Shown piece after piece: positions 33,284-45,481 of a DNA stretch of 64,000 nt. The notes under the pieces are model-generated. The model was not told the DNA's origin. It saw only the letters and a list, made by a program, of their open reading frames with translations, and did not search any database. A program made the position numbers and the translations under genes. The DNA is taken from NCBI GenBank assembly GCA_963921825.1, contig OY997590.1, positions 62,548,012-62,612,011 on the forward strand. The letters run 5' to 3'. The DNA is from Erodium maritimum (lineage: Eukaryota > Streptophyta > Magnoliopsida > Geraniales > Geraniaceae). The stretch's first letter is position 1, and every line of letters begins with the position of its first letter.

Positions 33284-36200
33284 TGTCACGCCCTAAATAC
33301 GTTTTTTGACCGGACTCGATACGTGAGCTAAAAATAATAATAAATAAAGCAAGTGTAAACGAAATAAAGCTCCAATAAGTTGTTTAAGTCAGCAATACCG
33401 AGTCAACGCTCGAAAACCACAATAAAGCGAAGTCTAGTACAAAGGGAACACGTCGCTAGACAACCCAAAGCTAGGACTCTCGTCGAGCTCCCCATCTTTG
33501 AGACGTCCTCTAAACCAACTCACGATCGAAACCTGTAAAATAGTAAAAAAAAAAGGGTGAGCTTTCGCTCAGTAGGAAAAAATAGTTAAGGGAATGAGCT
33601 ATCCGCTCAACACCACGGGTAACCGTCCAATTAGGGCATACTAGTAAGCACAATAACTAACGAAACAGTTAAACAAGTAACCCAAGATAACGCTTGACCC
33701 CTACTCGGGAGTAACCCGTAAATCAAACTCGATACTGAACCGACAATCATACACTCTTCTAAACTATGCTCTCAGCACCTGTCACCTAAACAATTCTCAT
33801 GGGACAATGAGCACGGTTATCTCACAACTGACCACGCGTGCGAACTCGCACGGCAATACAATGAACTCAATTATAAATGTATTAAAACCCACAGAAGATC
33901 ACATAACAGGCATAAGTAACCACAGCAACCCAAAACATATCAACACACAAAGTAATATCATTAACAACCACTTCCACCCTTGGTATCCCAGAGCAATGCG
34001 CCGGATTCCCATAACCCGACTTTTCCATATCGTACCGAACTCGACATCGGCCTAGACATCTTCCCGGAACACACAACATCAGAGTACAACTCATAACATA
34101 CTGGACCGGAATCCTTCATCGTTCGGGTATCTTCCCGTAGCACGAGGCACAAATCACATCACACGTACCATACCGGAAACTCAACCTCGACCTAGGTATC
34201 CTATACCGGAATCCTCTGCGGTATAAACATTGCTCTGTAACACCCTCCTTGGCTCTAGATATCCTGTTCCGGAATACACACATACAGTATAGGTATCGCA
34301 CCAGAACCAATCCTCGGCCTAGACATCCTATACCGGAATCCCCCACGGTATAGATATCATACCGGAAGCCTCGATATAGATATCCTATATCAGAACCATC
34401 CATCAATATAGGTATCGGACCGGAACACACCACCTCGGAACATATCATGCCGGAATACACAACATCAGCCACGATATCAGACCAGAACATCATCCTCAAA
34501 CATATCATACCAAACATGTCACACCGGCGTACCATACCGAGCAATCTTACCGGACACACCACATCGGCCTATCAATCACCCGATCATATCACAAGGCGAT
34601 AATTCACACTAATATTCACCACGTTCTCATAGCATATCATGATCCTTAATTTAACAACGGAACATACCACATATCGAACAGTACAAGCTACTAATCACAA
34701 ACAAGCACAACCAACACACAATCCTACGGGCCAAACCAGGGACCCACATGTGATACTACATCACAACAATTCCCACACCTAAGAGCACGACATGGCCCGC
34801 AAGTGGTTCCATATATATGACTACGCTAGTTACTCACATCCTACATTATATCGAGAATTCATAACCTATATGCCTTCTAGTAACTTTCCGTAATTAAACC
34901 GGTATTCGCTACTTTTCCCTACCTCAACCGTTATCCAAACATAAAGAAACAGGAGTCGCTTAGTACCCTCCTCCGCCGTGCTCGGGAACAACATCTAAGA
35001 TCACAAGTAATACGCACATTAATACTAATTCAAGGGTGGTTTAAAGAGAAAACACCCACACAAATCCCCAATTACTCAACTTTTCAAAATGGGTCCGGAA
35101 TGGCCCATTTCGCTCGGTTTGGCGAATATTCCCGGGATCGGGAAAACGTCCCTCGGTGTCCCGAAAATTTCCATCTTCGATTCTATCAATCGTAATTAAA
35201 TTCACGTGTTCCAACGCACTTGGCGGAATCAATTTCCGATGTCCGAGCGTTCTAATTTCGCAATTAAGGTTTCTAATCACACTTTCCGAATTTTCACGAA
35301 CCACTTCCATAATTCGTTCCGGGTGTGAATTATCGATTCGGGGTTCACCCAAGACCACCCGAACACATCAAACCCGTTCCCCAGCCAAGTGGGCCCCACG
35401 TGGACCGTGGGTGGTCGGACCGGACCGCCACCTTGTGGCCGGTCACTGTCCCGTGACTCCTCCTCCGACCATGGCCGGTCATACCCCCTGGTGACCGGAA
35501 CTCCGGTGACCGGCCGGAGCTCCGGCTGACCTCCGTTCGCCGGAAAAATATCTCATTTCTCCAAAAAGTTCCTAACAAGCTCTAGATTCTTCAAAACTTC
35601 ATTATTAAGCTCCAAAACCTATAAATTAATCTCAACAACTCTTAAATTTGAAGTCCCAAGGTTGGGTTTCATCAAATTAACAAACCCAATCCATTTTTAT
35701 TACAAGCTTCCATTTTTTCACCATAAATCAACCATTTAGTCAAGGAAGCGCTTAAATCCATAGAACCCAAGCCTAGTTCATGTATTTTCTACAAAACGCA
35801 CAACTAGGGAATCAACAAAAGAGGGTTTTATTGGAAGCTTACCCTGGGAAATGAAGAAAGGATGAGAAATATGAAGGTTTTGAGAAGATTTAGAGAATTT
35901 TGAAGTAGAAATCAAGCAAAAGGCCTCCTTTTTTCTTCCCTTTCTTCTTCTTCTTCAAAAATGGAGGCTCAACCTTTGTTTCTCTCTCTAAAATTTCGGC
36001 CAAGGCAATGAAAGTGCTGAATTTGTTGCCCCTATGTGGCCTTTAACCTAAAAGGTAAATGTCTCTTTCGTCCCTTTTGTCCATTTCCTCCTTAAGCAAA
36101 AAGGTGAGGTCAAATGAGTCTTTTTCCACTCTTTTCTTCTCCTCCAAGACACATGGACATGTGTCAATGTGGGGTCCACCTCTACCCAAAATATCTCAGC

Positions 36201-36446
36201 TTAAATTAAATTAATTCGATAAGACCCCTAATTCGACCCCGTTTGACCCGGATTTGACTTTTTCGCAAAAGTAGTCATTTGAAAGGAAACGACCCAACTA
36301 AGCTAACTGTAACGAAGTCTAAGCTTTTGGGGTCCAGGAAAGGTCCCGAATGACTCCCGGAATCATCAGTTAACTTTTCCGGCGGAAAGTCAACTTTTCC
36401 CAAATTTCACCGGTTCGACCGGTATCGACCGGGGCCGGTTCTTACA
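33284..36446 (-). repeat. 3' LTR of the Gypsy element
   Basis: Plus-strand ends are TGTCACGCCCTAAATACG and GGGGCCGGTTCTTACA, 3,163 bp. Many units of the ATACCGGAA / CGGCCTAGATATCC type fill about 33990-34560. Similarity to the partner LTR is high along the whole length. Confidence 0.92.
33985..34565. repeat. Degenerate ATACCGGAA / GGCCTAGATATCC repeat block in the LTR
   Basis: Units built from CCTATACCGGAATCC, ACATCGGCCTAGA and TATCATACCGGAA are spaced by about 30-45 bases. The same block appears at 40860-41410 in the sister LTR, and in the outer LTR of nest 2 at about 45060-45226 and 51529-51780. Confidence 0.8.
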
Positions 36447-36460
36447 ATCTACCTCTCTTA
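36447..36460 (-). promoter_or_regulatory. Polypurine tract of the Gypsy element
   Basis: On the minus strand TTTTAAGAGAGGTAGAT directly precedes the LTR start TGTAAGAACC. This is the usual position and composition of the plus-strand primer for Gypsy elements and fixes the orientation. Confidence 0.85.
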
Positions 36461-36619
36461 AAAGAATTTCGTCCGCGAAATTTAAAACGAACGTACTTAA
36501 ACGGTCGAACAGGTGGGGTACTTCGCGCGATCCTCATCCTTGCGCTCCTAGGTCGACTCTACGCGGTCCTCATCCGCTCACGATCCGCGCGACCCCTCGA
36601 TCGTTTCTCGAATAACTCA

Positions 36620-38830
36620 GGACCAATCAAGAGTTAAATCTTAACCCTCACCCGTGCCCCGCAAGGGCGATTGACCCGATCTACCATACAATGCTTCGTA
36701 CGGTGCCATCTTAATACTGGCTTGGAAGCTTTATGGTGGTCGCACTCGGCTAACTGTTTCCGGAATCCGTCGTGAGGTTCTCTCACTTACACTGTGCAAT
36801 CGTAGTGGTTGTACTAGTCCCCGTGGGACGCTGGCGTTCGGCCTTCACTTATTGACAAGTGATACGCCGCGATACGAACTCCACACCCGTTTTCCGCATC
36901 CCGCTCCACCGGGGATGCCGCCTGATGTCGCGGTACCTTTCAGGCTTATCCGTCTGCACCATAAGATGCGACTGATGTGACTCTCGTAACACGTCGTCTC
37001 TACGGTTGCGCGACACAAACAGCCCTCCTCGATACCGCAAACCCTGGTCAACACCCTGCTCCCAGCCTTCCGCATCAACATCACTGGCGATCCTCTCCCG
37101 GATCTCCGTCGTATCAGCATCCTCGTCATGCGCCTCTAACACTCGGGCAACCAGTGTGGGCTGAGCCACCAGCGAACACATGGCAACGCCATCGGCAATC
37201 TCATCCAGCTCAAGCCCAAACGTGCCCAACTCTCCCATCATGTCCCACCCTCGGACTGATATACCAGCAAGGCAATGAATCGACTTCCTACTCAAGGCAT
37301 CGACAACGACGTTCGCCTTACTCGGATGGTAGAGTAGCTCGAAGTCGTACTCCTCAAGTAACTCCATCCACCACCTCTGGCGCATGTTCATGTCTCGCTG
37401 GGAGAAGATGTACTTGCGACTCTTCTGATCCGAGAACACCTGAAATCTCTCTCCATACAAGTAATGTCGCCAGCTCTTTAGCGCAAAAACGACCGCTGCC
37501 AACTCCAAGTCATGGTTGAGGTAGTTGCGCTCATGCGTCTTCAACTGCTTGGAGCCATAGGCAACTACTTTCCCTGATTACATCAACACACATCCTAGTC
37601 TGTCACCGGACGCATCACAGTAAACATCATAACCAATCCCACGCTCCGGCACTATCAACACGAGTGCGATAGTCAGACGAGCCTTCATATCGGTGAATGA
37701 GCGCTCACAATCCTCATTCCACACAAATTCGACTCCCTTACGCGTCAGGGCAGTCATCGACGCGGCCATGCATGAGAAATCCTGGACGAACTGCCGGTAA
37801 TAACCTGCCAAACCTAAGAAGCTACGGATCTCAAAGACACTCGTGGGTCGTGCCCACTTCGAAACCGCGTCGATCTTCGCCGGATCGACTAGTATACCCT
37901 CTCGAGACACGACATGTCCGAGGAATTTCACCTCGGCGAGCCAAAACTTGCACTTCCCCATGTTTCCGTACAACTTATGGGTGCGTAACAAGGTCAGAAC
38001 TATTCTCAGATGCTCCACGTGTGCCTCCTCACTTGGCGAGTAGATCAAGATGTCATCCATGAACACCACCACGAAATGGTCTAAGTATGACCGGAAGATA
38101 CCGTTCATCACATCCATGAACGCTGCAGGCGCGTTCGTCAGCCTGAACGGCATCACTAGAAACTCATAGTGTCCATACCGTGTCTGAAATGCGATCTTCG
38201 CCACATCTTCCTCTCGGAATCTCAACTGATAGTATCCGGATCGCAGACTGATATTCGAGAAACACTTCGCCCCTCTCAGTTGATCAAACAAGTCGTCGAT
38301 CCTCGGTATCGGGTAGCGGTTCTTCACCGTGACCCGGTTCAACTTCCGGTAATCTATACAAATCCTCAGCGCGCCACCCTTCTTCTTCACAAAGAGTGCG
38401 GGCGCTCCCCACGGCGAAGTGCTCGGGCGGATAAACTCCTTCTCCCAAAGCTCCTCGAGTTGGCGCTTCAATTCAACCAACTCGGCTGGTGCAAACCGGT
38501 ACGGAGCCATCGATATCGGCGTCGTTCCTGGTATCAGGTCAATCATGAACTCAACCTCGCGCACCGGCGGCAATCCTGACAACTCCTCCGGAAAGACCTC
38601 CAGGAACTCACACACTACTCGTGGCAACTCTCTACTCTACACGGTCTCCACCTCCTCTCCCACGGTCAATGCTGAAAGGAGAACTCCGCTCCTACTGCCC
38701 AGTACACACGTGACGATCGTGTCGCCCGATACCACTGTCACTTGTCGCTGATAGCAGTCGATCAACGCTCGGTGCCTTGTAAGCCAATTCATCCCCAGGA
38801 TCACATCAAATGCCGTCATGTTCAACACAA
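36620..38830 (-). pseudogene. Gypsy pol relic: protease end, reverse transcriptase, RNase H, integrase remnants
   Basis: One frame on minus runs through protease (FDVILGMNWLTRHRALIDC), an in-frame stop near 38637, reverse transcriptase (38627-37578) and a TAA near 37577. RNase H (DLELAAVVFALKSWRHYLYG) and the integrase zinc region near 36850-36920 follow. The reverse transcriptase has [20 protein letters not shown] and [11 protein letters not shown]. Motif A reads [13 protein letters not shown], so the catalytic Asp of the usual F-S-K-I-D-L is Ser (codon 38247-38249). The integrase core is mostly deleted: after TCQ and KAERQRP the sequence jumps to IKMAPYEALYGR near 36690. Two stops, the motif A change and the integrase loss make it inactive. 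Confidence 0.9.
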
Positions 38831-38949
38831 GAAGATCACCAAGAAAAGGCGGTCCACTACTCTAATCTCACTCGCACGACACACACTCGTCAAACCACAT
38901 CACCCGTAATTGGGGTGTCAAGACACAAAGGTCGCCTCAGAGGCTCTAC

Positions 38950-39390
38950 TCATAAGCCTAACTTCTCAGCAAGGGTAGAAGAAAACGGAAGAGTGCAACG
39001 CTTGTGGGTTATGGGCCCACCACGCTTCCGCTGCGCCACTCTGATCTCATCGTCACTCAGCCACCTCCCTTGACCGGTCTGACTGCTTACTGGTACTGCT
39101 GCAGCCCTCCGCCGCTCGGGCACTCGTCTCCGATGTCCCGGCTGCCAACAGTGTAAACACATTGGCCCCCATTCTAATGCGATGGGCCCTACCGATGCTA
39201 TTGATCCTGTCTGCCTCAAACCGTCGAACAGAGTTTGTGGCCGGGAGAACCCTACGGTTCTCTGCCTCCTCGGTTCTCGAGTCTCGTACGATCCCGCAAC
39301 ACTCCTCGGTCGCTGCCTAATCTCACAGACCCTCGCGGCTTCTCCTGCCTCGAGGTGCCACGTCGTAAGTACCCTCCGCACGGGTACACG
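38950..39390 (-). pseudogene. Gypsy gag fragment with damaged zinc knuckle
   Basis: A 143-codon minus frame includes CLHCWQPGHRRRVPE, a CX2CX4HX4C nucleocapsid knuckle in which the last cysteine is not seen. It lies just upstream of protease, as in Gypsy gag-pol. The upstream capsid part is not recognisable, and the stretch 39400-40212 is degraded internal sequence. Confidence 0.6.
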
Positions 39391-40212
39391 TACATGCTCA
39401 GTTCTTAAGTTCGCATAAGCGATGCGCTTAAGTCACTAGCGTTCACACACGTTTCACAAAGGTCGCACTCGAACCAACCAACATGCCTAATCTTAGCACA
39501 GTCATAACTAGTTTTAACACAACCAGGGAAAACTCGCACACTTGTGCGCCTCACAAAGTCAACCACACAGTTCAACAATTGCAAATGAAGCCACACAGTC
39601 CACAGTTCACATCACGCAGCAATTCCACAAGGTCTCAACATCAGCTTAATTTTAAAGGTTCTTAACACCTTTTTCTTTCTAACATAACATTCCATGTTGA
39701 CATCAAGTCGTTACAACCCGATTCAGGCGTCCCCGAACTGCGTTGTAACCACTTGACATCCCCCCGTCATGTTCGACTACAGGGGCCCCTATAGTCGAAT
39801 CATGATGGTACAAACACTTCAGTTTTTGCAGAAATTTGGGCATGACCCATTTGAAAATTCCACTAACCATCCGCTTACGCGGGACATTCAGCTCACATCC
39901 TACACAAAGCACTCAACACAATCATAGAACACAACAAGTCATCACAGCTATACACCTCGGGTCTCGGTAATTACACTATTACCACCTGACCAAGTCAACA
40001 CTCAGCAATATCCTAACACAATCATTGACACCAACCATAAATGGTTCACCCAAAGCACGCAGCACCGGGCATGACATTTCACTAACCTGAGACTCTCTTC
40101 GTTTCGGTCCCACGCGTAGGACATTTCCGATTTGCGTAACCGACACACGGAAATCTAACGACTTAACTCTACCCACCTAATTGACGTACGGTCCGAAGTT
40201 TTGAAAAACAAA
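39391..40212 (-). other. Degraded internal Gypsy sequence between gag fragment and 5' LTR
   Basis: No capsid motif or primer-binding site is found. A large deletion must have removed the LTR end and the start of gag. Confidence 0.5.
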
Positions 40213-43200
40213 ATAAAGCTCCAATAAGTTGTTTAAGTCAGCAATACCGAGTCAACGCTTGAAAACCACAATAAAGCGAAGTCTAGTACAAAGGGAGCAC
40301 GTCGCCAGACAACCCAAAACTAGGACTCTCGCCGAGCTCCCCAGCTCTAAGATGTCCTCTAAACCAACTCACGATCGAAACCTGTAAAACAGTAAAAAAA
40401 AAGGGTGAGATTTCGCTCAGTAGGAAAAAGTAGTTAAGGGGATGAGCTATCCGCTCAACACCACGGGTAATCGTCCAATTAGGGCATACTAGTAAGCACA
40501 ATAACTAAAGAAACAGTTAAACAAGTAACCCAAGACAACGCTTGACCCCTACTCGGGAGTAACCCGTAAATCAAACTCGATACTGAACCGACAATCATAC
40601 ACTCTTCTCAACTATGCTCTCAGCACCCATCACCTAAACAATTCTCATGGGACAATGAGCACGATTATCTCACAACTGACCACGCGTGCGAACTCGCACG
40701 ACAATACAATGAACTCAATTATAAATGTATTAAAACCCACAAAAGATCACATAACAGGCATAAGTAACCACAACGACCCAAAACATATCAACACACAAAG
40801 TAATATCATTAACAACCACTTCCACCCTTGGTATCCTAGAGCAATGCGCCGGATTACCATAACCCGACTTACCCATATCGTACCGAACTCGACATCGGCC
40901 TAGACATCTTCCCAGAACACACAACATCGGGGTACAACTCATAACATACCGGACCGGAATCCTCTGTCGGTCGGGTGTCTTCCCGTAGCACGGGGCACAA
41001 ATCAGATCACATGTACCATACCGGAAACTCAACCTCGGCCTAGGTATCCTATACCGGAATCCTCTTCGGTACAAACATTGCTCTGAAACACCCTTCTCGA
41101 CTCTAGATATCCTGTACCGGAATACACACATATAGTACAGGTATCGCACCGGAACCAATCCTCGGCCTAGACATCCTATACTGGAATGCCCCACAGTATA
41201 GATATCATATTGGAAGCCTCGATCTAGATATCCTATATCGAAACCATCCATCGATATAGGTATCGAACCGGAACACACCACCTCGGAACATATCGTGCCG
41301 GAACACACAACATCAGCCACGATATCGGACCGGAACATAATCCTCAAACATATCATACCAAACATATCACACCGGCGTACCATACCGAACAATCTTACCA
41401 GACACATCACATCGGTCTATCAATCACCCGATCATATCACAAGGCGATAATTCACACTAATATTCACCACGTTCTCATAGCATATCATGATCCTTAATTT
41501 AACAACGGAACATACCACATATCGAACAGTACAAGCTACTAATCACAAACAAGCACAACCAACACACAATCCTACGGGCCCAACCAGGGACCCACATGTG
41601 ATACTATAACACATCAATTTCCACACCTACGAGCGCGACATGGCCCGCAAGTGGTTCCATATATATATGACTACTCTAGTTATTCACATCCTACATGTGA
41701 TTCTACATTATATCGAGAATTCATAACCTATATGCCTTCTAGTAACTTTCCGTAATTAAACCAGTATTCGCTACTTTTCCCTACCTCAACCGTTATCCAA
41801 ACACGAAGAAACACGAGTCGCTTAGTGGCCTCCTCCGCCGTGCTCGGGAACAACATCTAAGATCACAAGTAATACGAGCATTAATACTAATTCAAGGGTG
41901 GTTTAAATAGAAAACACCCACACAAATCCCCAATTACTCAACTTGTCAAAATGGGCCCGGAATGGCCCATTTCGCTCGGTTTGGCGAATATGCCCGGGAT
42001 CGGGAAAACGTCCCTCGGTGTCCCGAAAATTTTCATCTTCGATTCTATCAATCGTAATTAAATTCACGTGTTCCAACGCACTTGGCGGAATCAATTTCCG
42101 ATGTCCGAGCGTTCTAATTTCGCAATTAAGGTTTCTAATCACACTTTCCAAATTTTCACGAACCACTTCCATAATTCGTTCCGGGTGTGAATTATCGATT
42201 CGGGGTTCACCCAAGACCACCCGAACACGTCAAACCCGTTCCCCAGCCAAGTGGGCCCCACGTGGACCGTGGGTGGCCGGACCGGACCGCTACCTTGTGG
42301 CTGGTCACGGTCCCGTGACTCCTCCTCCGACCATGGCCGGTCATACCCCCTGTTGACCGGAACTCCGGTGACCGGCCGGAGCTCCGGCTGACCTCCGTTC
42401 GTCGGAAAAATATCTCCTTTCTCCAAAAAGTTCGTAACAAGCTCTAGATTCTTCAAAACTTCATTATTAAGCTCCAAAACCTCTAAATTAATCTCAACAA
42501 CTCTTAAATTTGAAGACCCAAGGTTGGGTTTCATCAAATTAACAAACCCAATCCATTTTTATTACAAGCTTCCATTTTTTCACCATAAATCATCCATTTA
42601 GTCAAGGAAGCGCTTAAATCCATAGAACCCAAGCCTAGTTCATGTATTTTCTACAAAACCCACAACTAGGGAATCAACAAAAGAGGGTTTTATTGGAAGC
42701 TTACCTTGGGAAATGAAGAAAGGATGAGAAATATGAAGGTTTTGAGAAGATTTAGAGAATTTTGAAGTAGAAATCAAGCAAAAGGCCTCCTTTTTCTTCC
42801 CTTTCTTCTTCTTCTTCAAAAATGGAGGCTCAACCTTTGTTTCTCTCTCTAAAATTTTGGCCAAGGCAATGAAAGTGCTGAATTTGTTGCCCCTATGTGG
42901 CCTTTAACCTAAAAGGTAAATGTCTTTTTCGTCCCTTTTGTCCTTTTCCTCCTTAAGCAAAAAGGTGAGGTCAAATGAGTCTTTTTCCACTCTTTTATTC
43001 TCCTCCAAGACACATGGACATGTGTCCATGTGGGGTTCACCTCTACCCAAAATATCTCAGCTTAAATTAAATTAATTCGATAAGACCCCTAATTCGACCC
43101 CGTTTGACCCGTATTTGACTTTTTCGCAAAAGTAGTTATTTGAAAAAAAAAACGACTCAACTATACTAACCCTAACGACGGCTAAGATTTTTGGGTCCCT

Positions 43201-43309
43201 GAAAGGTTCCGAATGACTCCCGGAGTCATCAATTGACTTTTTCGGTGGAAAGTCAACTTTTCCCAAATTTCACCGGTTCGACCGGTGTCGACCAGGGGCG
43301 GTTCTTACA
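40213..43309 (-). repeat. 5' LTR of the Gypsy element, 3' end truncated
   Basis: It matches the other LTR from about base 33362 onward but lacks its first 78 or so plus-strand bases, including TGTCACGCCC. Starts on minus with TGTAAGAACCGCCCC at 43309. Small differences include an extra TGTGATTCTACA-type duplication near 41697. Confidence 0.9.
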
Positions 43310-44232
43310 ATTGGGACAATGGTAGGACTCATCACCATCTTGATTCTGGTCGAGTTTTTTTTGGGTCATGAGGATCCGACGTCCCCTAGCGGACATACCT
43401 CTGGCTTTTCTTGCCCCAATCAGGGTCATATTCAATAGAGTGGTTGTCACATCGTATGACATTCGAGGCTACCTCTTGTAAAGTTGGGGCACGAAGGATG
43501 TGTGTAGAGATGACATTCGAAATACCTCATAGAGTGTTCCATCCATGGTGATAACTGTGATGATTCTTGTATCCAAAGGCTCCTGACTAGAAGGGGTCGA
43601 CAATTCCTAGGGTTGCATGCATAGCGGAGAAATTGATGGGTCCTGATCGGGCCTCATATCGTCCATTCCTGACTTCTTAAAGTCCCAACGAAGAAAGTTT
43701 CATGGCTTTCAGCCCAAATCCGTACCTTTTCAAGTCTGGCTCTATCTCGGTCGTGCAGCCCTTGAGGATTGGTCGATACAGTCACACCGATCACAATTGC
43801 CTGACATCCTCTCATAGGAGAGATCGAACAAATATGAGTGTTCGTATCACCTATAAAGACTTTAAGTTCTTGTTAGAGGGGCCTAGTTATTTTAATTCGT
43901 TTTTAGATCCGCATGCAATCAACTCAGTAGCGACCTATCATACCGCACCCAACCATAATGCAAATGCCTTGCGCATAAAAGACCACATGTTGTGTCGTTA
44001 TAGGAGATATGAATTCTCGAATGGATTATTCTTCCTGCTTCGGAAGGAGCCGCTGCCCTTCCATGGTTTGGAAATCTTAGTATTCGTGTCTAGAGAGAAG
44101 CGATGTTAGCGATAAATCGAGTCTCACTCGATCTTTTTACTTCTAAAATGATTAAACTAACTTGTAAATCACAAAAATTCTCATTCAAATTACCAGCAAT
44201 TTTAATTTAGACTTATATCTTGATAGTACATT
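43310..44232. other. Unrecognised sequence with a 135-codon open frame
   Basis: An open frame at 43702-44109 on plus starts MAFSPNPYLFKSG and includes RITYKDFKFLLEGPSYFNSF. I recognise no domain. There are no partner frames or neighbours to support it as a gene. On minus, 43310-43440 reads RRILMTQKKLDQNQDGDESY, continuing into 33283 across the Gypsy element, and may be an old element's coding relic. Confidence 0.3.
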
Positions 44233-44418
44233 TTTTTAAAATGATTGCATTCATAAAGAAAGATTACATGAAGACAATCTACGGTTCTGGGATATACCTG
44301 GTACAGGCCAAGAATAAGTTTGACTGCCCCCATTTGAAAACCAAACAGGCGAGCCGGCATTCTTGGCTCCTAAAAAAGAAAGTCTACACAGACCGATAGA
44401 CCAAACGAACTTGCAAAA
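44233..44418 (-). mobile_element. LINE 3' end (continues at 53203)
   Basis: A T-run on plus followed by AATGATTGCATTCATAAAG is a LINE tail on minus. It is cut at 44418/44419 by the outer LTR of nest 2. The CAAAA duplication (44414-44418 and 53198-53202) joins it to 53203. Confidence 0.6.
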
Positions 44419-45481
44419 TGTCACGCCCCAAATCCGGTTTTGCCCGGACTCGATACGTGAACAAATAATAATAATAATAAATTCAATTTTAAACAAAATG
44501 AAACTCAAGAAATAGTTTAGCGTTGGTAATTCCGATAACAAGAGTCAATTGCTCGAAATCCACATAAAAGAAGTTTAGTATAACGGGAATACGTCTCTAG
44601 ACAACCTAAAACTAGGACTCTCTCTAAGCTCCCAAGCTCTGAGACGTCCTCTAAACCAACTCACGATCAAAACCTGTAAAAACAGTAATGAAGGGGGTGA
44701 GCTTTCGCTCAGTAGGAAAAAGTAGTAAAGGGGATGAGCATGTCGCTCACCCCACGAATACTCGTCCAAATAGGCATACCAGTAAAGCAACGACAACTAA
44801 CGAAAACAAACAGGGAAACATGTAACACAATCACAACCATAACCATAACATCGTTTGGTCACAACACTTACTCGATCACCTCACTTAACGGTGAAACCAC
44901 CCTGCTCAACAATTATCGAATGCTCAATGTTCACACCCAAGACACATCCCAAAAGAGTCACCGAATAAATACGCACAGTAAATCGTCATCCAACACACAC
45001 ACATTAAATCTCCCATAATACGCCGGATCACACCGTACGACTCAACATATCGCACTTGAACACACATCATCGGTCTAGATATCGTCCCGGAACACACAGC
45101 ATCGGGGTACAAGCATATCAGAACACACACTATCGGTCAGGATATCACACCGGAACACCTAGCATCGGTACATATCGTACCGGAACACACAACATCGGTC
45201 TAGATATCGCCCCGGAACACCATCCTTGTAAAACCCCACTAATTTCTAAAGGGTAATATTTTGAAAATCAAAACCTTGAGGTAGGAAATTGCAACGAGTA
45301 TTGTTGAAAAGGAAGAAAATAAAAAAAAGGGAGGGAAGGGTAAAAATCTGGGACAAAGCACCGACTGGGCCAGGTCTGGGCCCAATCAGCTTCGAGCTCA
45401 CTTACGCGCACACCCGGCCCAGACGCGAAACCCTTCGTCTTCACCTTGGCTTCGCACACAAATCAAGGCAGACAACGCAGC

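Larger units (their letters stand above)
33284..43309 (-). mobile_element. Ty3/Gypsy retrotransposon with both LTRs, internally deleted, duplication ATTGG
   Basis: ATTGG flanks the element exactly (33279-33283 and 43310-43314). Two similar LTRs (33284-36446 and 40213-43309) enclose 3.77 kb of internal DNA read on the minus strand: gag piece, protease, reverse transcriptase, RNase H and a broken integrase. The primer-binding site, the end of the 5' LTR and most of gag are missing at about 40213. The polypurine tract is intact at 36447-36460. LTR ends are the same as those of the solo LTRs, so this copy links them to Gypsy. Confidence 0.92.

Noticed and set aside
36977..37519. 180-codon plus-strand frame
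   Set aside because: It is the antisense shadow of the Gypsy RNase H region on minus.
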